Shown one piece after another: positions 1 through 11,181 of a stretch of 48,418 nucleotides of DNA. The translations under genes were made by a program, and so were the position numbers. Numbering within the stretch: position 1 is the stretch's first letter; each line of letters begins with the position of its first letter. The stretch comes from an uncultured Acidobacteriota bacterium (GTDB taxonomy: Bacteria; Acidobacteriota; CAIWXX01), in the NCBI GenBank assembly GCA_903916735.1, contig CAIWXX010000097.1, positions 1-48,418 of the forward strand. Reading direction: 5' to 3'. The notes under the pieces are model-generated. The model ran no database searches, was not told the DNA's origin, and saw only the letters and a list, made by a program, of their open reading frames with translations.

Positions 1-27
1 ATTCCCAGCTGTCGGCTATCGAAGAAA

Positions 28-375
28 TTAGAACTTGTTCCAGTTCACGAAGAAGATGATCAGGTTAATCAACAGGACGTAAATCGCGAGTGATTCAATC
101 AGAACCAGGCCGAAAATGAGGACGAATCTGATCTGACCGGAGGCGCCAGGATTCCGAGCGATGCCTTTGCATGCCGCGATAATCGACAGACCTTGTGATA
201 GACCGCAGATAGCGGCTGCGAATCCAAGGCTGAAGGCGCCGGCGATGACCGACCACTTGTGATACTCGATGCTTCCCGGCGTGCTCGGGGCCGCCGTCTC
301 CTGCGCGAATGCAGGCGCCGTGATCGATAGCAAGACAATACCAAGAATCGCAATCAGCATAAGCTTCTGTCTCAA
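28..375 (-). CDS. atpE: ATP synthase F0 subunit c with signal-like N-terminus and Na+-site signature
   Basis: This is the ring-forming proteolipid of the F-type ATP synthase in the inner membrane (115 aa). Residues 1-25 are a signal-peptide-like segment ending in APAFAQ. Two membrane helices follow, joined by the polar loop ARNP. The ion-carrying carboxylate is Glu94 in helix 2 (IESLAIY). Gln61 in helix 1 lies 15 residues before the loop proline, the same spacing as Gln32 in the Na+-translocating c subunit of Ilyobacter, and Ser95 follows the Glu. Gln plus Glu-Ser is the known Na+-ligand set, so Na+ coupling is inferred. It is the last atp gene here, 26 bp downstream of atpB. A good AGGAGG-type ribosome site precedes the ATG. 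Confidence 0.93.
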   Translation of the reverse strand: MRQKLMLIAILGIVLLSITAPAFAQETAAPSTPGSIEYHKWSVIAGAFSLGFAAAICGLSQGLSIIAACKGIARNPGASGQIRFVLIFGLVLIESLAIYVLLINLIIFFVNWNKF

Positions 376-401
376 GTAATTCCTCCTTAGAAAAGTCCTT
401 A

Positions 402-1169
402 TCAGTGTGCTTCTTCCTTGTGGCCCTCATCTTCATCTTCAGCGGCAATCGCTCCACCAATGTAAATGCAGGACAGCATGACGAACACGAAGGTTTGGAC
501 GAGCGATGTGAAGAGCGACATGAACTGCATGGGGAGCGGAATGAAAAGAGGCACAAGGCTGAAGAGAATCACGATCACCAGATCCTCTCCAAATATGTTT
601 CCAAAAAGACGAACCGATAGCGAGATGATCCTCGAAAAATGGCTGATGATTTCGATGGGGACAACCAGGATCGCCAGTGCCGGCACGGGTCCAAGAAAGT
701 GCTTCATGTAATGAAAAACCCCCTGCTCGCGTATGCCGGAAAAGTGGTAGTAGATGAAAATTGTGATGGCGCACGCGACTGTGACATTGAGGTTTGATGT
801 GGGTGATTTACAGCCAGGGACAAGGCCAATGACGTTTGAGAAGAGAATGAATAGTCCGAGCGTCCCGATGACCGGGAGATATTTTTTCCCTTTCTCGCCG
901 ATGACATCCGCGATGAGCCCGTTGAAGAATTCGACGATCAGTTCAATCACCTGCTGCGCCGGCCCAGGAACGATCTGATATCGGTTGCGCATGAGCGCTG
1001 TTATGATGATGAGGATCGCCGCAACCCAAATGGCCATCGCTACATGATCGGGGACCGGCTTTTCGGGATTGAGATGAACTCCCAAAAATCCCGCCAGCCG
1101 TATGGCGATGCTTCCAAAGAGGAAATTGAATAGCTGGACCAACAGGATCGGGTGTTCTAGCTCTTCCAT
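402..1169 (-). CDS. atpB: ATP synthase F0 subunit a
   Basis: This is the stator channel subunit of F0 (255 aa), which delivers ions to the c-ring. It has the expected run of hydrophobic helices, the essential arginine at about residue 187 in SVRLFGNIFGEDL, and a final helix pair ending in an acidic, histidine-containing tail. The open frame extends further upstream, but that part is arginine-rich out-of-frame translation of atpI. The ATG at 1169, giving MEELEHP, overlaps the 3' end of atpI by 13 bp and matches the family length. The translationally coupled order atpI-atpB-atpE is a standard F0 arrangement. Confidence 0.93.
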   Translation of the reverse strand: MEELEHPILLVQLFNFLFGSIAIRLAGFLGVHLNPEKPVPDHVAMAIWVAAILIIITALMRNRYQIVPGPAQQVIELIVEFFNGLIADVIGEKGKKYLPVIGTLGLFILFSNVIGLVPGCKSPTSNLNVTVACAITIFIYYHFSGIREQGVFHYMKHFLGPVPALAILVVPIEIISHFSRIISLSVRLFGNIFGEDLVIVILFSLVPLFIPLPMQFMSLFTSLVQTFVFVMLSCIYIGGAIAAEDEDEGHKEEAH

Positions 1170-1501
1170 CCTAAAACCATCCCTGAGACGACGCCTGGAA
1201 TGATCATCGTCACGCCAATTATCACGCCGATTGGATTCATCTTCAAAAGCGCAATCATAGCAAAGAGAACCGTTCCCATCAACATGAATCGAACCCAGAA
1301 GAATCCGTAGGGCTTGGGATCCGAGGTCGTCGTGATTTTGTTGACATCGCGGACGAGCAGAAAATAGTTGCCGATGGCCATGACGCCGCCGGCTGCCGTG
1401 GCGGCAGCCGCAAGAGGACCTGCGGCAATCCACATGATGAGGCTCGCCATACCAGTCAGGATTGACGTCGTTATGATGCTGATTCGGATGTGTTTTTCCA
1501 A
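1157..1501 (-). CDS. atpI: ATP synthase protein I-like membrane protein
   Basis: This small integral membrane protein (114 aa) has four predicted hydrophobic segments and a conserved-looking motif GNYFLLVRDVNK between helices 2 and 3. Its position between a 77-aa AtpZ-like protein and atpB, overlapping atpB, fits the ATP synthase I chain. Members of this family act in c-ring assembly or Mg2+ supply for the F-ATPase. The assignment rests on size, membrane topology and operon position, because this family is weakly conserved in sequence. Confidence 0.75.
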   Translation of the reverse strand: MEKHIRISIITTSILTGMASLIMWIAAGPLAAAATAAGGVMAIGNYFLLVRDVNKITTTSDPKPYGFFWVRFMLMGTVLFAMIALLKMNPIGVIIGVTMIIPGVVSGMVLGWKS

Positions 1502-1505
1502 AAAA

Positions 1506-1739
1506 TCACTCGTCGTCCTTAAATTTTGACACGACCTTGAAGAGATTTATGAATCCGGCGGCGATTCCCAGCAGCGCAAATAACATCAGCAGCCAGGGGC
1601 CTGTCCCGAGCCACCGATCGAGGTGGTAGCCGAAGACGAGTCCCACGCCGATGGAACAGGGAAACATTAGTCCGACTGTCGACAGCAGCGCCAGCTTTCG
1701 GGTTTTCACGGCTCGCTGTTCGCGTTCTTCGTTGTTCAT
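1506..1739 (-). CDS. atpZ: AtpZ/AtpI family small membrane protein
   Basis: This 77-aa protein has a charged N-terminus, two hydrophobic helices (about residues 17-38 and 46-66) and a lysine/aspartate-rich tail. The sequence GVGLVFGYHLDRWLGTGPW between the helices is typical of the AtpZ family (a putative F0-ATPase subunit found next to AtpI). It is the first gene of the atp cluster seen here and lies 4 bp upstream of atpI. The cluster's promoter must lie in the 246 bp between this start and the end of the nucleosidase gene, but I could not pick out a convincing one. Confidence 0.75.
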   Translation of the reverse strand: MNNEEREQRAVKTRKLALLSTVGLMFPCSIGVGLVFGYHLDRWLGTGPWLLMLFALLGIAAGFINLFKVVSKFKDDE

Positions 1740-1985
1740 GTGACTGCGGATCTACTGACGATCCACCCCTGATTCTGTCACAAATCGCTTGAAGAGTAAG
1801 CAATAATTGCAGGGTGAGGAATTGTCGTGGGCGCGAAGAGCCAAGCCGAATTTTTCAACCATCGATGAGCGCTGATATTTCACAACTCGATCGGTGTTCA
1901 TCCACTATTCTTCTTTCTGACCTTACTGAAGGATCTTTGGCTGTATACATCAGGAAATTTATTGCACTTCAGTCCGGCGTTGAAT

Positions 1986-2678
1986 TTATCGGTCCGGACG
2001 TTTGTCGGGTTCTCTGACTTCAATCCGAGTCGGTTTATCGAGGAGCGTCAGAAGCGCCTTGTTGAGTTTCAACACGGCCACGATGGCTTTTCTTGCAAAC
2101 TTGATTTTCATACCGAGCGATATGCGAGACATGATTTCCACCATTTCCACATCATCTTCCGGCGATTCGAATTCGGGAAGTCTGTCATCGACACCGTCCA
2201 TGATGACGCGAATGACGGCGACGGGTATTCCATACTTCTTCCCAATCTCCGCTATCGCTCCCGACTCCATATCGACGCACAGCGCGCCGGTCTGCTTGAA
2301 TATTTCAGTGCGTGCGATGCGAGATCCGACGACCTTTGACGAACAATACACCGGTCCTTCAAGGTACGGAACTTGGGAAAGATGGACACGGGCCGTCTCA
2401 TATTCGGCATCGCCGAAAAGAACCTTCGTCGCCATGATGATCTTGCCGGCGAGCAGATCTCCAGTCAGCGCGCCCGAGACGCCTGTGCTTAAGATCAGAG
2501 ATGGGCTCGGCCTCGTTTCAAGCACCTCTCGCAGTTTTCGCCTTGCGAAATGAACTCCGATTCCAGTAATACAGACCTCCACATTTTTTAAGACCATGAA
2601 GATTTCGGACTTTGTCGCGGCTACGATCAGGATGTCGCGACGACCAATTTCTCTGGCGAAACTTACGGCATGAGGCAT
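1986..2678 (-). CDS. Nucleoside phosphorylase/nucleosidase family protein (MTAN- or HpnG-like)
   Basis: This 230-aa protein belongs to the PNP/UDP phosphorylase fold. An N-terminal strand carries ILIVAATKSE. The glycine-rich STGVSGAL segment lies near residue 65, the base/ribose-binding motif CVDMESGAIAE near residue 134, and the catalytic-region aspartate in RVIMD about 20 residues further. Relatives cleave purine nucleosides such as methylthioadenosine or adenosylhomocysteine, or act as the hopanoid-associated nucleosidase HpnG. The sequence does not decide among these. The tail after residue 180 is longer and more basic than in MTAN. The gene stands alone between atpZ and ppdK, on the same strand as both. 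Confidence 0.7.
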   Translation of the reverse strand: MPHAVSFAREIGRRDILIVAATKSEIFMVLKNVEVCITGIGVHFARRKLREVLETRPSPSLILSTGVSGALTGDLLAGKIIMATKVLFGDAEYETARVHLSQVPYLEGPVYCSSKVVGSRIARTEIFKQTGALCVDMESGAIAEIGKKYGIPVAVIRVIMDGVDDRLPEFESPEDDVEMVEIMSRISLGMKIKFARKAIVAVLKLNKALLTLLDKPTRIEVREPDKRPDR

Positions 2679-2721
2679 CTGTAGCTCAGTTCGCTAACGC
2701 TTGGGCCACGCGCGTTGAGCA

Positions 2722-2746
2722 AAAATGCCCCGGAAGGGCTCCAGAG
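2722..2746 (-). terminator. Possible weak intrinsic terminator after ppdK
   Basis: Read on the minus strand downstream of ppdK, a short GCCC/GGGC hairpin with a five-base loop is followed by ATTTTTG. The stem is short, so it is only a candidate. It would separate ppdK from the nucleosidase gene. Confidence 0.3.
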
Positions 2747-2804
2747 GCTCCTCTGTCGCCCTCCCAGGGCTCTGCAATTTTCCTCGTGGATTTATTTCGA
2801 ATCC

Positions 2805-5540
<2,736 letters not shown>

Positions 5541-5596
5541 TAGTTCTCCTTTCGAACTGTGTGAGGGATTAATCTTGCCCCCTTTTGAGTGACATA

Positions 5597-6346
5597 TCAA
5601 ATCACGCCGATTGACTGTGCCGGCACCCACCCACTGTAACCGCCGGCGATTTTTATCGCGATCCAATCTGCCTGCGTGTTGAGGATCTTGATCCTCAGTC
5701 CTTCATGGATCTCCATGAGGACGGTGTTCTGCGTTCCAGGCCCACTCCTCACAGACTCCTTCGGCACGAGCAGGATGCCGTAGTGACTGCTCTCGAATTG
5801 GTAGATGTTGATACCGAGGACGACCGTGGTGAGAAGACAACATGATAGCAACCCGATGGCCAGGGCTTTGAGCCAGCGAAAAGATCCGTTGGATACGATC
5901 ATTCCGAGAAAGGCGATATTCGTGAGAATCCAGAGCCATGATGCCGCGGTCTTCAAATAGGGTATCGGAATACCGAAGACGAGAGCGATCAGCCATTGAA
6001 GAGGCAGTGGTGTTTGATCGGGAGGGACGGCGTCATGAAGGAGTTTCGATGCAAGCTCCAGGTTTCCGGCGCAATCCTGATCCAACGGATCCAGCTTGAT
6101 TCCGCGTTCCCAATAGAAAATCGCTTCGCCGAGCCGGCCCCTTTTATAGCATGTATTCCCGAGGTTGTAGAACACCGTGGATGACGGTTGAGCGCATTCC
6201 TTGAAGGCGGCTTCAGCATCGGCGAATTTGCCCTGTTGATACAGCGCCACGCCACGTTGGAATGCATCTTCCGCACCGGCAGCTCCGATGCAAAGAAAGA
6301 AACAGAATGCAAAAAACAAGAAGATGACGGCAATGGCTCTCTTCAT
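5597..6346 (-). CDS. BatE-like TPR and SH3 domain protein
   Basis: This is a 249-aa envelope protein. An N-terminal signal or anchor (residues 1-25) is followed by TPR units around residues 28-95, with AFQRGVALYQQGKFADAEAAF and YNLGNTCYKRG. Two hydrophobic segments lie at about 115-170. A C-terminal bacterial SH3 domain includes VRSGPGTQNTVLMEIHEG. This domain order is that of BatE in the Bacteroides aerotolerance (Bat) cluster. The start overlaps the batD stop in an ATGA arrangement, so the two are translationally coupled. Confidence 0.82.
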   Translation of the reverse strand: MKRAIAVIFLFFAFCFFLCIGAAGAEDAFQRGVALYQQGKFADAEAAFKECAQPSSTVFYNLGNTCYKRGRLGEAIFYWERGIKLDPLDQDCAGNLELASKLLHDAVPPDQTPLPLQWLIALVFGIPIPYLKTAASWLWILTNIAFLGMIVSNGSFRWLKALAIGLLSCCLLTTVVLGINIYQFESSHYGILLVPKESVRSGPGTQNTVLMEIHEGLRIKILNTQADWIAIKIAGGYSGWVPAQSIGVI

Positions 6347-8154
6347 ATCTTACCGTCCAGCCGACCGATCGTTTGATTGGCTTCGCGCATGAGCTTTTCC
6401 ATAGAGCTCACTCCGGGTTGGCCGGCGCCGAAGAGGCCATACTCGGCATCATTCCAGAGCGATTGGAAACGCTGTTGCAACTCAGGCTCGATCCGCCTCT
6501 CTTCCAACTGGTCCAAGACACTCTGCAGGGTCAGTCCTTGAGCCGAGAGTGAGAGCTTGTGAGCAGCATAGCGAGCCAGACTGTCGGTCAGAAGGTGATA
6601 GAACAATTTCGCATCTGTGGGATTGACCAAGGTGCGCGCCTTTTTGATTGATTTCTTGAATTGGCTGTAGGCCCTGTTTCGCAGATAAGATGCCAGATCG
6701 GTTTGTCTGCTTTCTCGATGCCGCCGGTATGCAAATGCGACGACATTAACGAGTGGTGGGAGAATGATCCAGAGATAGGCCAGGAATGATTGTGCAGAGG
6801 CTGGGCGGATCCCTTCACTTTCATTCGTGTGGATGAAGGAGATGTCCTGCCGGAGAGCTCGCAATTGGGATCGGTCGTCACCGGTGACTGGAGTTGTAAC
6901 GAGCTGACCGCCTTCAACTTTCAGTGTCAGCGTTCTCGTCTGCGCAATTCGATACTCTCGCCGGGCGGGGTCGAAGAACGGTAAAGAAATGGAACCAATC
7001 TGGTTCGTGCCCTTTACCTTTGGGCTCAGGACGTATTCCCAACTTTTCTCGCCCTCCATGAAGGCTCCGGTTAGGGAGATTTTTTCCGTGTATTTCGGCT
7101 CATATATCTTGAAATCGTCGAGTGGCGGAAGAGTCGGTGCGGCAATCGTCTTGAGATTTCCACGACCTGAAATTGTGATCGTGAGGGCCGCGACATCACC
7201 CAGTGCAACCGTCGAGCGGTCGAGTTGCGCAGAGATCGAATAGGAACCGATGATGCCGTCAAAATTCGCCGGCCGGTTTCCTTGTGGGAGAGGAAGCACA
7301 TCCAGGACCAACGCCTTCGATTGGCGTTTGATAGATTGAGGACCACTGAAAACCCCGCCGCCGGATTCAGTCTGAATAGCTAGAGTGGCCGGGCCGATTG
7401 TGAATCGGCCAGGATGCGTGGGGAAGAGGGCGTTCCGTTTGATGAGGAATTCCACATACTCCTGCCCATTGATGTTGACCCGTTTGCCTGACGGGTTCTT
7501 ATCGACTTGAAGATCTTCCACCCAGAATCCGGTGAGCACCGGGAAGTCGTCGATTTGAATACCGGCGATGCTGACCTGAGTGAGAATTTTCAGGGTCATC
7601 ATGGCCTGTTGACCCTGATAGACCTGCTTCCGGTCAAGCTCGCCGACAAGCTGAATTGATTCGGGACCATAACGTCGGCCGGTTGGATGCTCATTCTCAA
7701 ATGGATTGAAGAATGGTGACCATGGACTCTGCTGTTGCTTCGATGCCGTTCCCATCGAACCGGCGACAACTTCGATGTCGACCGGTGATGTCCGATATTC
7801 TTTTCCCGCGTAGTTCAAGCGAACCGGCGGAATGGTGAACTTGCCGGCCCTTTTTGGAGTGAGCGAGTAGATGATACTGCGAGACGAGGAGACTTTCCCG
7901 TTGATAAAACTAATGTTGGATGATTGGGATTGCCCGACTATGTCGAAATCATTCAGGTCAGGCATAATTGGATTGATGCTTTCGTTCAGGTTGGCCCCGG
8001 AGATCGTCACAGTCAGGGCCAGGGTATCGTCGAGGCCGATCTTCTGATTGTCGACTTCGGCTGTGAAAGTGATGTCTTCGGCGATGAGGGCGAGCGGGAA
8101 CGGCGGCAACAGAGTTATCAATGCCAGAAGGCAGAAGAAATATATGCGGCTCAT
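6343..8154 (-). CDS. batD: BatD-like oxygen tolerance protein
   Basis: BatD is an envelope protein usually made with the MoxR ATPase and von Willebrand proteins BatA/BatB. This copy is 603 aa. It has an N-terminal signal peptide (MSRIYFFCLLALITLL...), then beta-sandwich repeats beginning with ITFTAEVDNQKIGLDDTL. A single membrane helix lies near residues 455-475 (AYLWIILPPLVNVVAFAY), followed by a basic cytoplasmic helical domain. I chose the ATG at 8154 because it gives a clean signal peptide; the track start 11 codons upstream does not. No moxR, batA or batB lies next to it in this window. Confidence 0.85.
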   Translation of the reverse strand: MSRIYFFCLLALITLLPPFPLALIAEDITFTAEVDNQKIGLDDTLALTVTISGANLNESINPIMPDLNDFDIVGQSQSSNISFINGKVSSSRSIIYSLTPKRAGKFTIPPVRLNYAGKEYRTSPVDIEVVAGSMGTASKQQQSPWSPFFNPFENEHPTGRRYGPESIQLVGELDRKQVYQGQQAMMTLKILTQVSIAGIQIDDFPVLTGFWVEDLQVDKNPSGKRVNINGQEYVEFLIKRNALFPTHPGRFTIGPATLAIQTESGGGVFSGPQSIKRQSKALVLDVLPLPQGNRPANFDGIIGSYSISAQLDRSTVALGDVAALTITISGRGNLKTIAAPTLPPLDDFKIYEPKYTEKISLTGAFMEGEKSWEYVLSPKVKGTNQIGSISLPFFDPARREYRIAQTRTLTLKVEGGQLVTTPVTGDDRSQLRALRQDISFIHTNESEGIRPASAQSFLAYLWIILPPLVNVVAFAYRRHRESRQTDLASYLRNRAYSQFKKSIKKARTLVNPTDAKLFYHLLTDSLARYAAHKLSLSAQGLTLQSVLDQLEERRIEPELQQRFQSLWNDAEYGLFGAGQPGVSSMEKLMREANQTIGRLDGKI

Positions 8155-8639
8155 TGTATCCCTACTCAAAACGGAAATTATTAGCACAGCGCATGCCGAA
8201 CCGTCAACGCATGTCAGTCGGCTCTCATCCCGTTGCCTTCAATTTGCAGTTGAGATTCTCGTGGCAGGAGTAAAGATTGAGCAGACTCTTCAGCGCCCCC
8301 ACCTCTCTGCACCGCGACTCCTCTGCAGCTACCAAAATATCACCCATTTGGATTAGTATGGCACATAACAACCGGCAGACTCCAGGGGTGTTGCTGGATC
8401 GGATGTCCATCAGAAAAATTGCACACTAAAACTATGGCGCATTGAACCGAACCACTGATGAGCTCGGATACGCGGCATCCGATTCGTATTCATCCAAGTT
8501 CATCTGAGGTTTCAAAGTTTCTTCCTTGCCGGCAACAATTTTGTCGCACACCCAGTTGGATCAAGGAAAGGGGGAAATGGGTATCGCTCGGGATTCTTGG
8601 CCGAGGTATCGAGTGTGTCTGATTCTGCCATTTCCGGAT
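8155..8639. other. Intergenic region without recognised gene
   Basis: These 485 bp separate batD from the downstream end of the HerA-like gene. I found no open frame with family features, no RNA gene and no clear repeat. The batD promoter should lie in its left part on the minus strand, but no strong match to a consensus was found. Confidence 0.5.
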
Positions 8640-10088
8640 TTATCTGCCGCCGAAAAGCGATCCAAACACCCCGCGGATGATCTGCCGCCCGACCTGGCTG
8701 CCGATTGAACGAGCGGCGCTTTTGGCCAGGATTTCCATGACGCCGTCCGGCTGCCGCCCAATCCTCTGTGGCGGGGCCGGTTTCGGAGGAGCCATTGTCG
8801 AGGCAACGCGCTGTTCGGCCTTCGCCTTCAATTTTTCATAAGCCGATTCGCGATCGATCAATTTCTCATAGCGGCCGTAGGCAATGGATCCATGGATGAT
8901 TTGCTGACGTTGCCCGGCATCAATCGGCCCGATCTGGCTGTGCGGCGGGCAGATCCATGCGCGGTCAACCACCCCGGGAGTGCCCTTTTCATCCAGGAAC
9001 GAGACGAGTGCTTCTCCGACGCCGAGCTCGGTGATGCACTTTTCAACATCGATCTTTGGGTTGCTCCGGAATGTATCCGCTGCTGCGCGCACGGCCTTCT
9101 GATCGCGCGGTGTAAAGGCTCGTAGCGCGTGCTGAATACGATTCCCCAGTTGCCCAAGCACAACATCCGGCAGATCCAACGGATTCTGGCTGACGAAGTA
9201 GACTCCAACCCCCTTCGATCGGATAAGGCGAACAACTCGCTCAATGGTCTCTTCAAGAGCTTTGGGGATGTCGTTGAAGAGGAGATGAGCTTCGTCGAAA
9301 AAGAAAACCAGTCGCGGCTTCTCGAGATCACCGACTTCCGGCAAGCGTTCGAAGAGCTCGGCCAGCAGCCAGAGCAGGAAGGCAGCGTAGATTTTTGGAT
9401 ACTGAATCAGCTTATCGGCGGCCAGAATGTTGATGACACCTCGTCCGTCCAGACCTGTTTGAATGAAGTCCGTCAAACTTAATGCCGGTTCGCCGAAGAA
9501 CGCCCCACCACCGGCTTCTTCCAGCGAGATCAGCCCTCGCTGAATCGTTCCGATGGTGGCCGGGGAAATGTTTCCATAGGCCGTTGTGAATGAACGGGCA
9601 TTCTCTCCAGCATACTGCAATATCGCTCGGAGATCCTTGATGTCGAGCAAAAGAAGGCCGCTGTCGTCGGCGATTTTGAATATGAGCGTCAGGACACTGT
9701 CCTGTGTCTCATTTAAATCGAGGAGACGGCCGAGGAGGAGTGGGCCCATTTCAGAAATAGTCGTCCTCACAGGATGCCCCTGCTCGCCGAATACATCCCA
9801 GAAGTCCGCCGGGCAATTTGAAAACGAAAAGTCGACAAGGCCCAGTTTTTGAATACGGTCGGCGATTCGAGGGTTGGGAAATCCGGGACGGCTGATACCA
9901 GACAAATCCCCCTTGACATCCGCCATGAACACTGGAACACCGATCCGGCTGAATTGCTCAGCCAGCACCTGCAGGGACACGGTCTTGCCGGTCCCGGTCG
10001 ATCCCGCGATCAAACCATGACGATTGGCCATCCCAGGCAACAGATTGAGATCGACTTCACCCTTGGCGATTAAAAGCGGTTGTGCCAT
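8640..10088 (-). CDS. HerA-like/DUF853 ATPase (YjgR family)
   Basis: This is a 482-aa P-loop ATPase of the HerA/FtsK-like DUF853 family. The Walker A motif GSTGTGKT is at residues 29-36 and the Walker [13 protein letters not shown] is around 255-265. The family segment [19 protein letters not shown] follows, and the C-terminus contains a typical proline/alanine-rich linker. Relatives such as E. coli YjgR are poorly characterised; a role in DNA translocation or repair is inferred from HerA. The long upstream extension of the frame is not plausible. The ATG at 10088 has a strong GGGAGGGG ribosome site and starts [10 protein letters not shown], as in the family. Confidence 0.88.
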   Translation of the reverse strand: MAQPLLIAKGEVDLNLLPGMANRHGLIAGSTGTGKTVSLQVLAEQFSRIGVPVFMADVKGDLSGISRPGFPNPRIADRIQKLGLVDFSFSNCPADFWDVFGEQGHPVRTTISEMGPLLLGRLLDLNETQDSVLTLIFKIADDSGLLLLDIKDLRAILQYAGENARSFTTAYGNISPATIGTIQRGLISLEEAGGGAFFGEPALSLTDFIQTGLDGRGVINILAADKLIQYPKIYAAFLLWLLAELFERLPEVGDLEKPRLVFFFDEAHLLFNDIPKALEETIERVVRLIRSKGVGVYFVSQNPLDLPDVVLGQLGNRIQHALRAFTPRDQKAVRAAADTFRSNPKIDVEKCITELGVGEALVSFLDEKGTPGVVDRAWICPPHSQIGPIDAGQRQQIIHGSIAYGRYEKLIDRESAYEKLKAKAEQRVASTMAPPKPAPPQRIGRQPDGVMEILAKSAARSIGSQVGRQIIRGVFGSLFGGR

Positions 10089-10328
10089 TTTCCCCTCCCA
10101 CCTTTTGGCAGAATCCTTTCCAATCTTATCATGTCGGCCAAATTCACTACATGCCTCGTACGGGTTGCCGAAATCCACATTTCTCCATCTTGAACCTCTC
10201 ATCCTTGTTCCTCCGCGTTCTCGCTTGTTCACACGAGATCCACCAAATCGGGCCGGGAATGGGTTTCGCGATTGGAATATCGGCAGGTTGAGATGTCGAG
10301 TCGCAGATCGGGGGTCATAGACAAGGTC

Positions 10329-10357
10329 TTGCAAAACGCGCATGCTTTGGCTAAAGT
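10329..10357 (+). promoter_or_regulatory. Sigma70-type promoter for tRNA-Val(CAC)
   Basis: TTGCAA at 10329-10334 and TAAAGT at 10352-10357 are separated by exactly 17 bp. The implied start site lies only a few bases before the mature tRNA 5' end at 10370, as is usual for single tRNA genes. Confidence 0.5.
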
Positions 10358-10369
10358 CTATCGCGCCGT

Positions 10370-10444
10370 GGGCGATTAACTCAGCGGTAGAGTGCTACTT
10401 TCACACGGTAGAAGTCAGAGGTTCAAGTCCTCTATCGCCCACCA
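10370..10444 (+). tRNA. tRNA-Val (anticodon CAC)
   Basis: A complete cloverleaf is visible. The 7-bp acceptor GGGCGAT/ATCGCCC, a D arm ACTC/GAGT, the anticodon stem CTACT/GGTAG with loop TTCACAC (anticodon CAC), and a T arm AGAGG/CCTCT with loop TTCAAGT are all present. The 3' CCA is encoded at 10442-10444. It reads valine codon GTG. Confidence 0.95.
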
Positions 10445-10542
10445 CGCCAAAAAAACTCCTGCATCAGATTCACCCTCCGGCAATACAAGCCTCGGCTTTC
10501 CACTTCCATGAAGAGCCTCACCGAAACTGGAAAGTGTCAACC

Positions 10543-11169
10543 TTACTTCCGGATGCTGTCGGAGAAATGCTTTGTCTTGTACTCCTCGAGAAGTTCCAGT
10601 GTTTTCGGTTTACATTGCCCGCAGACGGTGCCGATCTTTGTGTGTTCCTGCAGCTCGGCATAAGTCCGGGCTCCTTCAAGCACGGCATTTTCGATCTCCT
10701 CATCTGTCACGCCCACGCACTGACAGATGATATGCGCCTTTTGTTGCTTGACCTTGTCGAACATGCCCTGCCGCGCATAGTAATCGTCGATCGCGGCTCG
10801 CAGTGCTTTGTCGCCAAGAACCGAACAATGGATCTTGTGTTCAGGAAGCCCGCCAAGCTCCCGTTCAATATCCTTGGAGGTCAGTCCGTAGGCGCTGTCA
10901 AGCTTCATCCCTTTCGCCAATTCAGAGAGGATGGATGTGCTTGCAATGGCGCTGGCACATCCGTATGTTTTCCACCGGATATCAGAGACCGTGCCTTTTT
11001 CCTTGTCGACCTTGATGAGGAGGATCATTTCGTCGCCGCACTTGATATTGCCGACAACCCCTCGGGCATCCTCATCGAAAACTTCATCGTCCTGGAGGAC
11101 ATTCTTCGGGTGTATGAAGTGCTCTTTTACTTTTTCGGTATAGACCCACGCCGGGCCTTGCGTTGTCAT
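10543..11169 (-). CDS. nifU: NifU-like Fe-S cluster scaffold with BFD-type [2Fe-2S] domain
   Basis: This scaffold (208 aa) receives sulfur from the cysteine desulfurase encoded just upstream and assembles Fe-S clusters. The N-terminal IscU-like domain (about residues 10-130) has the three ligand cysteines in NIKCGDE, KTYGCASAIAS and HKIHCSVLG. The C-terminal BFD-like domain has ICQCVGVTDEEI and TVCGQC, i.e. the CxC...CxxC pattern of the permanent cluster in NifU. The third domain (Nfu) of full NifU is absent, so this is the shorter two-domain form. The gap to nifS is 12 bp, so the pair forms an operon. Confidence 0.92.
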   Translation of the reverse strand: MTTQGPAWVYTEKVKEHFIHPKNVLQDDEVFDEDARGVVGNIKCGDEMILLIKVDKEKGTVSDIRWKTYGCASAIASTSILSELAKGMKLDSAYGLTSKDIERELGGLPEHKIHCSVLGDKALRAAIDDYYARQGMFDKVKQQKAHIICQCVGVTDEEIENAVLEGARTYAELQEHTKIGTVCGQCKPKTLELLEEYKTKHFSDSIRK

Positions 11170-11181
11170 GTTTTTCCTCCG

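Noticed and set aside
2680-2760. A tRNA-like stretch (CTGTAGCTCAGTTCGCTAAC) beside the nucleosidase gene
   Set aside because: It resembles a D arm, but no anticodon arm, T arm or matching acceptor stem can be drawn around it.
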